A stretch of 64,000 bases of DNA from Gammaproteobacteria bacterium. GTDB taxonomy: Bacteria; Pseudomonadota; Gammaproteobacteria; Steroidobacterales; Steroidobacteraceae. The position numbers and the translations under genes were made by a program. The stretch is from contig JANYHD010000027.1 in assembly GCA_025359205.1 (NCBI GenBank), positions 62,001 through 126,000 of the forward strand, in the 5' to 3' direction. Under the pieces are notes generated by a model. It was given only the letters and a program-made list of their open reading frames with translations, had not been told where the DNA came from and ran no database searches. Below are positions 35,735 through 43,422 of the stretch, piece after piece; position 1 is the first letter of the stretch; each line of letters starts with the position of its first letter.

Positions 35735-36181
35735 ATGAAACTCTCAGTTTGGGAACCCTTCCGGGAAATGGACCGGTTCATGGCGCGGGTGAATCCCGCC
35801 CAGTTCTGGCCGTCCGGTCGCGCACTGCCGGAGTTCGTCGATCCGAAGCTCCAGTGGGCGCCGAGCGCCGACATCAGCGAGACCGACCAGGAGTATCTGG
35901 TGCGGGCGGAGCTGCCGGCCGTGCAGAAGGAAGATGTGCACGTCACCCTTGAGGACGGCGTGCTCACCATTCGCGGTGAGCGCCGCCAACGCCAGATGGA
36001 GAAGACGGAGAAATTCCACCGCGTCGAAAGCTTCAGCGGCGAATTTTCCCGCTCCTTCTCGCTGCCCGATGACACCGACGCCACGGGCGTGCGAGCCGAG
36101 AACAAGGACGGTGTATTGACCGTGCACATCCCGAAGCGCGCAGTCGCGAGGCCGGCGCCGCTCCAGATCAAGGTCAACTGA
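35735..36181 (+). CDS. Small heat-shock protein, Hsp20/alpha-crystallin family
   Basis: A 148-residue chaperone-like protein. The alpha-crystallin domain spans about residues 42-135: DISETDQEYLVRAELP, VHVTLEDGVLTIRGER, and the strand GVLTVHIPK. The C-terminus has PLQIKVN in place of the usual IxI. ATG 35735 is chosen for the AGGAGG immediately upstream. I see no ROSE-type thermometer or heat-shock -35/-10 in the 98-bp upstream gap, though a short leader could hide one. A strong terminator follows. Confidence 0.92.
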   Translation: MKLSVWEPFREMDRFMARVNPAQFWPSGRALPEFVDPKLQWAPSADISETDQEYLVRAELPAVQKEDVHVTLEDGVLTIRGERRQRQMEKTEKFHRVESFSGEFSRSFSLPDDTDATGVRAENKDGVLTVHIPKRAVARPAPLQIKVN

Positions 36182-36193
36182 CCGCGGAGCTTT

Positions 36194-36233
36194 CCGTGCC
36201 GGGGTTTCCCCCACCCCGGCACGGTCGTTTTTT
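36194..36233 (+). terminator. Rho-independent terminator after the hsp20 gene
   Basis: CCGTGCCGGGG (36194-36204) pairs with CCCCGGCACGG (36214-36224), with a 9-nt loop and TCGTTTTTT after it (T-run 36228-36233). The run touches the last base of the convergent rhomboid gene's stop codon. Confidence 0.93.
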
Positions 36234-36820
36234 CAGTTGGTCAGCAGCCAGATCGCCCGGCGCCATGCTCCCGGATCGGTGACAGCCACGAAGGCGAGCC
36301 CGGCCAGGGCGCCGCTGAAATGCGCGTCGTGATTGACGCGGCCGCGCAGGTAGCGCGCCGCATACCAGCTGTATGCCAGGTAGCCGACGGCAAACAGCGG
36401 TGCCGGAATCGGTACTGGCACGGGCAACATGTACATTGATCCGGTCGGGTGGTAGACCACCGAGGCAAACAGCACGGCGAGTATCGCGCCGGAAGCCCCG
36501 AGCGAGGCGTAGGCCGGGTCGCGGCGGTGGCTCAGCCAGGTTCCCGCATCACTCACCGCCAGGCCAAAGGCATACAGGACGAGGAAGCGCACCGACCCCA
36601 CGGCGCGCTCGACCACGCCGCCGAACGACCACAGCGTGAAGGCGTTGAAGAACAGGTGGCCGTAGTCCGCGTGCATGAAGCCGCTGGTGATCAGCGTCGC
36701 GTACTGGCGGCGCGGCAACAGCCAATAGGGCCGGAACAGGCTCCGCTCCAGCAGCGCGGGTGAGTAACTCAGCCCAGCAACGCTCACCACGACGATCACG
36801 GCCAACAGCAGCATGGTCAT
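36233..36820 (-). CDS. Rhomboid family intramembrane serine protease
   Basis: A 195-residue membrane protein with about six helices. The catalytic Ser lies in ASLGASGAILAV (GASGA motif), the partner His in DAHFSGALAG, and the HxxxN oxyanion segment is in HADYGHLFFNAFTLW. It therefore appears active. Substrate unknown. It is separated by 9 bp from the upstream 2OG-oxygenase gene, so the two are probably co-transcribed. Confidence 0.9.
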   Translation of the reverse strand: MTMLLLAVIVVVSVAGLSYSPALLERSLFRPYWLLPRRQYATLITSGFMHADYGHLFFNAFTLWSFGGVVERAVGSVRFLVLYAFGLAVSDAGTWLSHRRDPAYASLGASGAILAVLFASVVYHPTGSMYMLPVPVPIPAPLFAVGYLAYSWYAARYLRGRVNHDAHFSGALAGLAFVAVTDPGAWRRAIWLLTN

Positions 36821-36829
36821 GTGCGGAAC

Positions 36830-37444
36830 TCAGAACCAGCTGTAGTTGAAACTGATGCTGACGCGCTCGGCACTGCTCTGGTTTGGCGGCACTTCGTGGC
36901 GCAGCCAGCTCTCGAACAGCACGACGCGGCCGGCGCGCGCCGCCAGCGTCACCCAGGCGCGGTTGCTGCGTCGCGCGCCCGGCTTGCGTGGCGGCGCGGC
37001 CATGTAGCGATCGAGGCGCGGATCCTCAAACTTCAGCGCCGCGCTGCCAGCCGGCGTGCTCACGTAGTAAGTGCCGCTGATCGTCGCGAGCGGGTGCAGA
37101 TGCAGGCTGTGCACCACCCGAGCGCGCATGATGTTCACCCAGCAATCCGTCATCGCCAGCCGGCGACCGCGCAGGTCAAAATCCAGTGCGCGGACAAAAC
37201 GGCGCACATGGCCGTCGAGGCCACGCGCCAACGCGGCGAAGGTCGGCGAAACCTGCTGCATGTGGCACCGCGAGTTGTACGAGGTGTAGCCGCCCGGGTA
37301 ATTGCGCGCCGACCAGGCGCGGCCGGCGCGGTCATCGTGACGCAGCTGCAGGCACTCGCGCAGCAACGCTCGATTCAGCGTCGCCGCCTGCGGACCGAAT
37401 GGCGCGGCATAGACCTGGGTGGGGAACAGCGTCTGCACCGGCAT
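36830..37444 (-). CDS. 2OG-Fe(II) oxygenase, TIGR02466-like family
   Basis: A 204-residue putative non-haem iron dioxygenase. It has LHLHPLATISGTYYVSTP (iron-binding His region) and LFESWLRHEVPPNQS with ISFNYSWF at the end (second His and 2OG-binding strand). These match the uncharacterised family of putative 2-oxoglutarate hydroxylases. ATG 37444 is chosen since TLFPTQVYAAPF is the usual beginning. A TATGCT resembling a -10 sits just upstream. Confidence 0.82.
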   Translation of the reverse strand: MPVQTLFPTQVYAAPFGPQAATLNRALLRECLQLRHDDRAGRAWSARNYPGGYTSYNSRCHMQQVSPTFAALARGLDGHVRRFVRALDFDLRGRRLAMTDCWVNIMRARVVHSLHLHPLATISGTYYVSTPAGSAALKFEDPRLDRYMAAPPRKPGARRSNRAWVTLAARAGRVVLFESWLRHEVPPNQSSAERVSISFNYSWF

Positions 37445-37487
37445 GTGCGCAGCATAACCCGGCGTCACCCGGGCGCGTGAACAGGCA

Positions 37488-38423
37488 CTAGCGGGCCGAC
37501 TCGGCCAGCGAGCGGCGGCCGCCGGCCGGCTGCTCAAACACTTTCAGCCGGTGGTACGCAAGATAATTGCACTGGCCGGGAGTGAAAGCGCCGACGTTGC
37601 GCGGCAGGGCCACACCCCAGGCAAACAGCACCGCCGGATTCAGGTGGCGCGCCACCTTCAATTCGCCGTCATCGTCAAAGGAAATCAGGCCGCGCTCGAA
37701 CAGCTGGTCGAAATGCGGCGAGAGCAATAGTCCGTTGCTGCCATCGAGCTTTTCACGGTCGTTGGAATCGCGCCAGGGCTTGATATGCCGCGCCCGCAAG
37801 TGCCGTCGGTCGAGCAGCCCAGAGAGCCGGCAGGCTTGCTCGTGGCGTTCGACGTTCTCGCGATATACGCCTAAGCCCCGGCGCGCCGCCAGCAACCGCT
37901 TGCGCGTGCCCGCATCCAGGCCGAGCCGGGCGCGCAGCGCGTGCTCGGCCACGTCATCGGCACGCTCGGCGCTGCGCAGCGTCGGCGCCATGAGCATCAA
38001 CTCCTCAACCTGCCCACCCAGCAGGCGACGCAGCAGCGCGGCGACGCGTTCGTCGATGCGTGTGAGATAGACGGTCGAGTTGGCGTCGCCCGAGGCACGC
38101 AGCGGCGAATGCTGCGCCGGCAGCAGGGCCTTGAACGCAGCAAGGTGGTCCTTGGGACGCAGCGGTTGCAGCAGCTCTTCGAAATGCACGGGCAGGCGCC
38201 AGCCGGCCGCGCCGCGCCTGGCACCGCGCTGGCTGCCGGCCGCGACCTGACGTGCAGGAAAGGCCGGGCCGGCCACCAGGCCGAGCATGCCGATGCGCCC
38301 GCCGGAGTGCACGTAGACGATCTCGCCGAGCTGCGCCGCCTCGACCGCAGGGGCGTCGGACCACAGGTAGCCGGCGTTGAGCTCGTGGCGCCGCGTCTGC
38401 GATTGATTCACCCACCAGCCCAC
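37488..38423 (-). CDS. HNH endonuclease with N-terminal EVE-like domain
   Basis: A 311-residue protein. The N-terminus MGWWVNQSQTRRHELNAGYL belongs to a widespread family in which an EVE/PUA-like module precedes an HNH nuclease. The HNH core (about residues 195-250) is LRARHIKPWRDSNDREKLDG followed by NGLLLSPHFDQLFERGLI. EVE-HNH fusions are often modification-dependent (type IV-like) restriction nucleases, so a defence role is plausible but unproven. No methylase or other defence gene is near. It is divergent from the threonine aldolase gene. Confidence 0.82.
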   Translation of the reverse strand: MGWWVNQSQTRRHELNAGYLWSDAPAVEAAQLGEIVYVHSGGRIGMLGLVAGPAFPARQVAAGSQRGARRGAAGWRLPVHFEELLQPLRPKDHLAAFKALLPAQHSPLRASGDANSTVYLTRIDERVAALLRRLLGGQVEELMLMAPTLRSAERADDVAEHALRARLGLDAGTRKRLLAARRGLGVYRENVERHEQACRLSGLLDRRHLRARHIKPWRDSNDREKLDGSNGLLLSPHFDQLFERGLISFDDDGELKVARHLNPAVLFAWGVALPRNVGAFTPGQCNYLAYHRLKVFEQPAGGRRSLAESAR

Positions 38424-38504
38424 ACGGACTCCTGCGGCGCCCTGCCCTTAGGCCCCGGCGATGCAGTAGATTATCGCCCTGCAGCCGTGGCTTGCGGGGG
38501 ATGC

Positions 38505-39551
38505 ATGTCTCAGTCCAGACGTTCATTTGCCAGTGACAACGTTGCGCCAGCCGCGCCGGAAGTCATGGCGGCCCTCGCCCGCGTGAACCAGGGGAGCGTA
38601 CACTCGTATGGCGACGATCCCGAAACACGGCGGCTGGTCGAGCTGGCTCGCCGCACTTTCGAGACCGAGCTTGCGGTATACCCGGTGGCCACCGGCACGG
38701 CCGCCAACGCGCTGGCGCTCGCGGTGCTGGCGCCGCCCTACGGCGGCATCTATTGCCACGACATCGCACACGTCAACACCGACGAGTGCGGCGCACCGGA
38801 GTTCTACACGGGCGGCGCGAAGCTGCTGCCGCTCGCCACGCCGGACGGCAAGTTGCGCGCCGGCCAGCTGGCCGTGCCAATCGCGCACGCGCGCGCCATG
38901 GGCGTGCACCACGTGGCGCCCGCCGCCCTCAGCATCTCGCAGGCCACCGAGTGGGGCACCGTGTACCAGCTTGGGGAACTGCGCGAACTCACGGCCACTG
39001 CGCATGCGCACGGACTGACCGTGCACATGGACGGCGCGCGCTTTGCCAATGCGGTCGCACACCTCGGCTGCTCTCCGGCCGAGGCCAGCTGGAAATGTGG
39101 CATCGACGTGCTGTCCTTTGGCGCCACCAAGAACGGCGCGCTCGCCGCCGAAGCGGTCATATTCTTCAAACCAGAAATGGCGCGCGATTTCGAACTGCGG
39201 CGCAAGCGCGCCGGCCAGCTGTGGTCGAAGCTGCGCTACCTGAGTGCGCAGCTCGCGGCGCTGCTGGAAGGCGACCTGTGGCTGCGCCACGGCCGCCATG
39301 CCAACGCTCTCGCGGCGCGCCTGGCCCAAGGACTACGGCAGCGGGGCGTCGAACTGGTGCAGCCTGTCGAGGCCAACGAGATCTTTGCGGTGCTGCCGTC
39401 GCAGCGCATCGCGGCGCTCCGTGCACAGGGATTCGAATTCTATGAATGGCCCGCGGCACGACCTGACCGGCAGCCGGTGGTGCGACTGGTGACCGCTTAC
39501 GACATGGCGGAAGGCGACGTCGACGCACTGCTTGCGGCCCTAGGTGCGTAA
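38505..39551 (+). CDS. ltaE: Threonine aldolase-like PLP enzyme
   Basis: A 348-residue fold-I PLP enzyme of the beta-eliminating lyase/threonine aldolase group, which splits (allo)threonine into glycine and acetaldehyde. The family start is RRSFASDNVAPAAPEVMAAL. The PLP lysine is in LSFGATKNGALAAEAVIFF, and GLTVHMDGARFANA carries the PLP-binding Asp. ATG 38505 follows GGGGG at suitable spacing. Confidence 0.88.
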   Translation: MSQSRRSFASDNVAPAAPEVMAALARVNQGSVHSYGDDPETRRLVELARRTFETELAVYPVATGTAANALALAVLAPPYGGIYCHDIAHVNTDECGAPEFYTGGAKLLPLATPDGKLRAGQLAVPIAHARAMGVHHVAPAALSISQATEWGTVYQLGELRELTATAHAHGLTVHMDGARFANAVAHLGCSPAEASWKCGIDVLSFGATKNGALAAEAVIFFKPEMARDFELRRKRAGQLWSKLRYLSAQLAALLEGDLWLRHGRHANALAARLAQGLRQRGVELVQPVEANEIFAVLPSQRIAALRAQGFEFYEWPAARPDRQPVVRLVTAYDMAEGDVDALLAALGA

Positions 39552-39587
39552 GCGCGCAAGCGCCGGCCGGCCCCGTGCCGGCGGTCC

Positions 39588-39977
39588 CTAGGCCGGGATG
39601 ACCTCGGCAGTCTGCGTGCCGGCGTCGTCGCCGCCCGTTCCCTTGAGGTTCAGGGTCACGGTGGCGGCTGCGAGCAGCAGCCCTATCGCCACGCAGAACA
39701 ACAGTTGCGCAGCGCGCCGCGCGCGCGCAGCAGCGGTTGCCGACCGCGCCTCGCTGCCGACGAGCGCGGTGACCAGCGACAGGAACGCGGCCATCACCGC
39801 GGCCGCAAACAGCCACATCGCACCATCGGTGATCGGCGCATCGATGTAGGCAAACCAGGCAAAGCCTGCGCCGAGCGTGGCGAGATTCCAGCGCACCAGG
39901 GTCCGCGCCGCCGCGCGCGCCGCGCGACCCGCATGTTCCGGGCCGGCATTCAGGGATTCTGGCACAGGATCATTCAT
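39588..39977 (-). CDS. Small membrane protein of unknown function
   Basis: A 129-residue protein with three predicted membrane helices (WNLATLGAGFAWFAY; AMWLFAAAVMAAFLSLVTAL; QLLFCVAIGLLLAAATVTL). I recognise no family. It lies 10 bp after the AI-2E permease gene and is probably the last gene of that operon. The 36-bp convergent gap to ltaE contains a GC-rich inverted repeat without a T-run. Confidence 0.65.
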   Translation of the reverse strand: MNDPVPESLNAGPEHAGRAARAAARTLVRWNLATLGAGFAWFAYIDAPITDGAMWLFAAAVMAAFLSLVTALVGSEARSATAAARARRAAQLLFCVAIGLLLAAATVTLNLKGTGGDDAGTQTAEVIPA

Positions 39978-39987
39978 GTGACTTTGC

Positions 39988-41040
39988 TCATCGGTCAGTT
40001 GCCCATCGCTCCATCAAGCGCTTCACCACCGCCAGCAGTATCGGCCCGATGAAGATTCCCGCCACGCCAAAGGCCAGCAGGCCGCCGATTACTCCGCCCA
40101 GCACCAGTATGAACGGGAGCTGCGCGCCCCGCTGGATCAGCCACGGCCGCAGGATGGCATCGCCGCCGGCGATCAGCACGGCCCATAACGAGAGGGCCAC
40201 GGCCGCGCCGATTCGATCCTGGAACGCAAGCCACAGGATCCCGGGAACCAGTATCGGCATCGGGCCTATCTGCATGATGCAGAGCATGAACATGACGGAG
40301 GTGAGCACGCCCGCGGCCGGTATCCCTACGGCCCACAACCCAAGGCCGCTGAGCACTGACTGCACCAGCGCGGTAAGCACTACGCCGGCGGCGATCGCAC
40401 GCATCGCCTGGCCGGCCAGCACTGCGCCTTCCTCAGCACGCGCGCCGCCGGTACGGCGTGCCAGGCGGCGCAGCGCCATCGCCAGTGCCTCGCCATGCAC
40501 GTAGAAGACCACCACCAGCACCAGCGTCAGCAGGAATTCGAGCGTGATGCCGCCGAGCGTGCCCACGTGCTGGCTGAGCCAGAACGCCGTCTTGCCGAGA
40601 TAGGGTTGCACCATCGCGGTCCAGTGATCGGGGCTCTGCGCCACGGCTTCGCTCCACTGGGCAGTGAGTTGCTCGCCGAACGGCAGGCGGCCGACCCAGG
40701 CCGGAGGGCCCGGCCACGGACCCGCGAGCAGGCGCCCGCCCAGATCGCGCAGTTCCGGGAGCCGCGTGACCAGGGTGCCCAGCAGCAGCGCCACTGGAGC
40801 CACCACTGCGACGAACAGTCCGCCACTCATCACTGCAACAGCGAGGCCGCGGCGCCCGCCCAGGAATCTTTCCACGCGCAACATGATCGGCCACGTCGCC
40901 ACCACGATGATCGCGGCCCACAGGATGGCGGGGAGGAATGGCCGCAACACCGCCAACGTGCCCCACAGGAGCGCGGCGACACAGGCCAGCAGTATGGCGT
41001 TGCCGATCAGCTGCGAGCGCATCTCGCTCGTGGTGTTCAT
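39988..41040 (-). CDS. AI-2E family transporter (PF01594 type)
   Basis: A 350-residue inner-membrane protein with about eight helices and the long cytosolic/periplasmic loop near residues 90-155 typical of this family. The segments VAPVALLLGTLVTRLPEL and PILVPGILWLAFQDRIGAA are characteristic. The family name comes from one autoinducer-2 exporter. Most members have other or unknown substrates, including Na+/H+ exchange. It overlaps the upstream flavoprotein gene by four bases. Confidence 0.88.
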   Translation of the reverse strand: MNTTSEMRSQLIGNAILLACVAALLWGTLAVLRPFLPAILWAAIIVVATWPIMLRVERFLGGRRGLAVAVMSGGLFVAVVAPVALLLGTLVTRLPELRDLGGRLLAGPWPGPPAWVGRLPFGEQLTAQWSEAVAQSPDHWTAMVQPYLGKTAFWLSQHVGTLGGITLEFLLTLVLVVVFYVHGEALAMALRRLARRTGGARAEEGAVLAGQAMRAIAAGVVLTALVQSVLSGLGLWAVGIPAAGVLTSVMFMLCIMQIGPMPILVPGILWLAFQDRIGAAVALSLWAVLIAGGDAILRPWLIQRGAQLPFILVLGGVIGGLLAFGVAGIFIGPILLAVVKRLMERWATDR

Positions 41041-42179
41041 CGCGGTTCGAGCCTCCGGGTTTCTGCAGGTGATTCAAGCACGACGGCACGCTGGTGGAAA
41101 TAGATGCGTCCCGCGGCCCAGCGCATCGGCGCCGATGCCAGCGCCAGGTTGAACACCCAATCGGCCTGGAAATGATCGAAGCCAAAGCGCAGCAGACGTT
41201 TGATGCGGAAGCGCGGATACGTCCTGACAAATTCACGCTGCGGATCGGCGCTGCGACCGCCCAGAAAATCCGCCACGGCGCCGCCAGCGGCCAAGCCGTG
41301 CGTCAGTGCGGTGTGGATGCCACCGGCGGTCACCGGCGACACCAGCCCCGCGGCATCGCCGACCAGCAGCGCGCGCCTGCGCGCAAGCGGGCGCACCAGG
41401 CCGCCGCAGGGAATGAGGCCCGCGCGAATCGAATTCACGGCGACACCGCGAAAATCGGCAACGGGCGCCGCCTTCGCCAGCAGTCCCGCCATGGCTGACT
41501 TGACGTCGGCCGCGCCCGGCCCGCGCAGCCGGCGCGCCAGGCCCACCTGCACGCCGTGCACGCCCTGCACCATCCAGCCGATGTAGCCTGGCATGAGCCG
41601 GCGGTCAATGAAGCAATGAAGGTACTCGGGCTGAGCCAGTTGCGCGCCCCAATACTCGTGCTCAATGCCGGCAAGAAACTGCCGGTTCTGGCCCAGGCCC
41701 AGCGCTTTCGCCACGCGCGACGCCGGCCCGTCGGCGCCAACCAGGAAACTCGTCCGCCCCAGCGGCTTCCCGAGGTCAAACCCGCCCGCTATCGGCTGCG
41801 CGCCGCGAAAGAGTGTGCCGCAACGCAGTTCGGCGCCCGCCTGCACGGCCCGATCGGCCAGCCAACGCAGGAGCGCCGGCGTATCAGTGGCCAGGAAATA
41901 GTATCCGGGCGCAGCGAGATCAACACTGCTGAGGTTGGGCGCATAAAGCCGGACTGCATCCACGCGCTTCACCAGCGCCAGTGGCAATCCCTGCAGGATT
42001 GGCACGGCGTCGACCACATCGCGCACCAGGATGCCGGTGGTATGCAACTTCTCGCCTGGATCGGTCTTCTTCTCCGCGATCGTGACCCGCACTCCGGCGC
42101 GCGCCAGCGCCAGCGCGCAGGCCAGGCCGGCGAAGCTTGCGCCGACGACCACGCAATCGGCGTTGCGGTTTGCGCTCAC
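41037..42179 (-). CDS. FAD-dependent oxidoreductase, geranylgeranyl reductase-like
   Basis: A 380-residue flavoprotein. The N-terminal ADP-binding fold is VVGASFAGLACALALARAG (GxSxxG variant). The second FAD motif is LLVGDAAGLVSPVTAGGIHT near residue 275. This layout is that of the geranylgeranyl/digeranylgeranyl reductase family, which saturates isoprenoid chains. Other members have unknown substrates. It is co-transcribed with the AI-2E permease. Confidence 0.8.
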   Translation of the reverse strand: MSANRNADCVVVGASFAGLACALALARAGVRVTIAEKKTDPGEKLHTTGILVRDVVDAVPILQGLPLALVKRVDAVRLYAPNLSSVDLAAPGYYFLATDTPALLRWLADRAVQAGAELRCGTLFRGAQPIAGGFDLGKPLGRTSFLVGADGPASRVAKALGLGQNRQFLAGIEHEYWGAQLAQPEYLHCFIDRRLMPGYIGWMVQGVHGVQVGLARRLRGPGAADVKSAMAGLLAKAAPVADFRGVAVNSIRAGLIPCGGLVRPLARRRALLVGDAAGLVSPVTAGGIHTALTHGLAAGGAVADFLGGRSADPQREFVRTYPRFRIKRLLRFGFDHFQADWVFNLALASAPMRWAAGRIYFHQRAVVLESPAETRRLEPR

Positions 42180-42200
42180 GAATGCCGTCTGCAGTTTGCG

Positions 42201-42704
42201 CTAGGCACTGCGGCGCGGCGCGTCCGCATACGGCGTGCCGTCGCGATGCGTGAAGATGGCGGGCTTGCCCCCCGCCGGTGCGCGCAAATCAATATCGGGA
42301 TAAGTGGTCGCGTCCTGCGTTGCGTCACGCGTGCCGATCTCCAGCAGCAGCACTTCCGCCGCCGTGCGGTTCTGCAGCGTGTGGCCGTTGGCATCAGCGG
42401 CGCGAAATCCGGCCGCGTCGCCGGCGCGCAGCTCTTCCTCGCCCTCGTCACTGACCAGCGTGACCACGCCCGCGAGCACGTACACGAATTCATCCTCGTG
42501 GCTGTGCCAGTGGCGCTGGCTCGACCAGCTGCCCGGAGCGAGGCGCAGCAGATTGACGCCGAACTGCGTCAGGCCGGCCGCATCGCCGAGTCGGCGGCGT
42601 TCGCGCGTGCGACACGGCAGGTCGAAAGGCGATGGGTAGAGAGTGCCGAGGACGGGCGTAACAGCTGCGGCGTCGATGCGCTTGCTCACAGTCGATCCTG
42701 CCAT
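42201..42704 (-). CDS. Cupin domain protein
   Basis: A 167-residue protein with a double-stranded beta-helix. The metal motif HWHSHEDEFVYVLAG supplies HxHxxxxE, and DAAGFRAADANGHTLQN contains the second His. It looks like a complete metal-binding cupin. No substrate can be assigned. It lies 21 bp upstream of the flavoprotein gene. Confidence 0.82.
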   Translation of the reverse strand: MAGSTVSKRIDAAAVTPVLGTLYPSPFDLPCRTRERRRLGDAAGLTQFGVNLLRLAPGSWSSQRHWHSHEDEFVYVLAGVVTLVSDEGEEELRAGDAAGFRAADANGHTLQNRTAAEVLLLEIGTRDATQDATTYPDIDLRAPAGGKPAIFTHRDGTPYADAPRRSA

Positions 42705-42760
42705 GCGGGGTGCGGATCGACAGGATACTCCCGCCGGGTGGAGATTGACCTATGCCGGCT

Positions 42761-43192
42761 TCAGGGCACCCAGGCCGTTGCAGACGTTCCTGGCAGGGGC
42801 TGGATCGCCATCGGCCAGGGCGCCAGGGCAAGACTGGTTGGCTCCAATCGCCGCCGCCCCATGTCCCAGGTGACCCTGAGCCCGAACTGCATGCGCGGCG
42901 CCATGCCGCGCCCAAACTGCAGCTCTACCAGTGAACGATGCCGCAGTGGCGTGGAATAGCGGGCCGCCGGATCTTGCGACAGCGGCGTTGCACGCTCGTA
43001 GCGCAGGCCAAAGGTGGTGCCGCCGGCGCCATGCGCGCCGATGGCGCGGCTCACGAACACCATGAGTTGCGAACCGGGATATGGCGGCACGTAACCCGCC
43101 AGCTCGCCAGCAGGTGCCGGCAGGCATAGCCCGCATGCGCCCGCTCCGATCAGCACTGTCGCCGCCATCCGCGGCACCTTGAGCCCACCCAT
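42761..43192 (-). CDS. Putative secreted protein of unknown function
   Basis: A 143-residue protein with a signal-like N-terminus (VPRMAATVLIGAGACGLCLP ending in APAGEL). The mature part has alternating strands (GGTTFGLRYERATPL; SLVELQFGRGMAPRMQFGLR) that resemble a small outer-membrane beta-barrel or strand-rich domain. No family recognised. ATG 43192 is chosen for the signal peptide. ATG 43225 would add 11 residues. Confidence 0.55.
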   Translation of the reverse strand: MGGLKVPRMAATVLIGAGACGLCLPAPAGELAGYVPPYPGSQLMVFVSRAIGAHGAGGTTFGLRYERATPLSQDPAARYSTPLRHRSLVELQFGRGMAPRMQFGLRVTWDMGRRRLEPTSLALAPWPMAIQPLPGTSATAWVP

Positions 43193-43422
43193 GGGCCGAC
43201 TCCTCCGCCGAAACTCTGGGCCCACTTTGCGGTGTGCGCAGGCTCCAAGTACAGGGTGCGGAGTGGCTCGTTTTGAGAGGCCGGTAGCAGAACCGAGCGC
43301 TGCGATTCAATTATGGCAAGCCTCGGCCGGCGGCGCGGATTATGCCCACGCGTGCGCAAAAATAAGCAGCAGTCAAATGCGGCGCCAGTGCGCGCAGGGC
43401 CGCGCGCGGGCCTCTGCAGACC
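43193..43422. other. 230-bp gene-free stretch with AT-rich promoter-like patches
   Basis: Between the secreted-protein gene start and the end of the DUF885 gene, both minus strand. The minus strand holds CATAAT twice (near 43312 and 43340) and a TTGACT (near 43375), but not at consensus spacing to each other. Probably the promoter of the 42761-43192 gene. No hairpin terminator with a T-run after the DUF885 gene was seen. Confidence 0.4.

Noticed and set aside
39552-39587. Bidirectional terminator between ltaE and the 39588 gene
   Set aside because: A GC-rich inverted repeat is present but there is no T-run on either strand.
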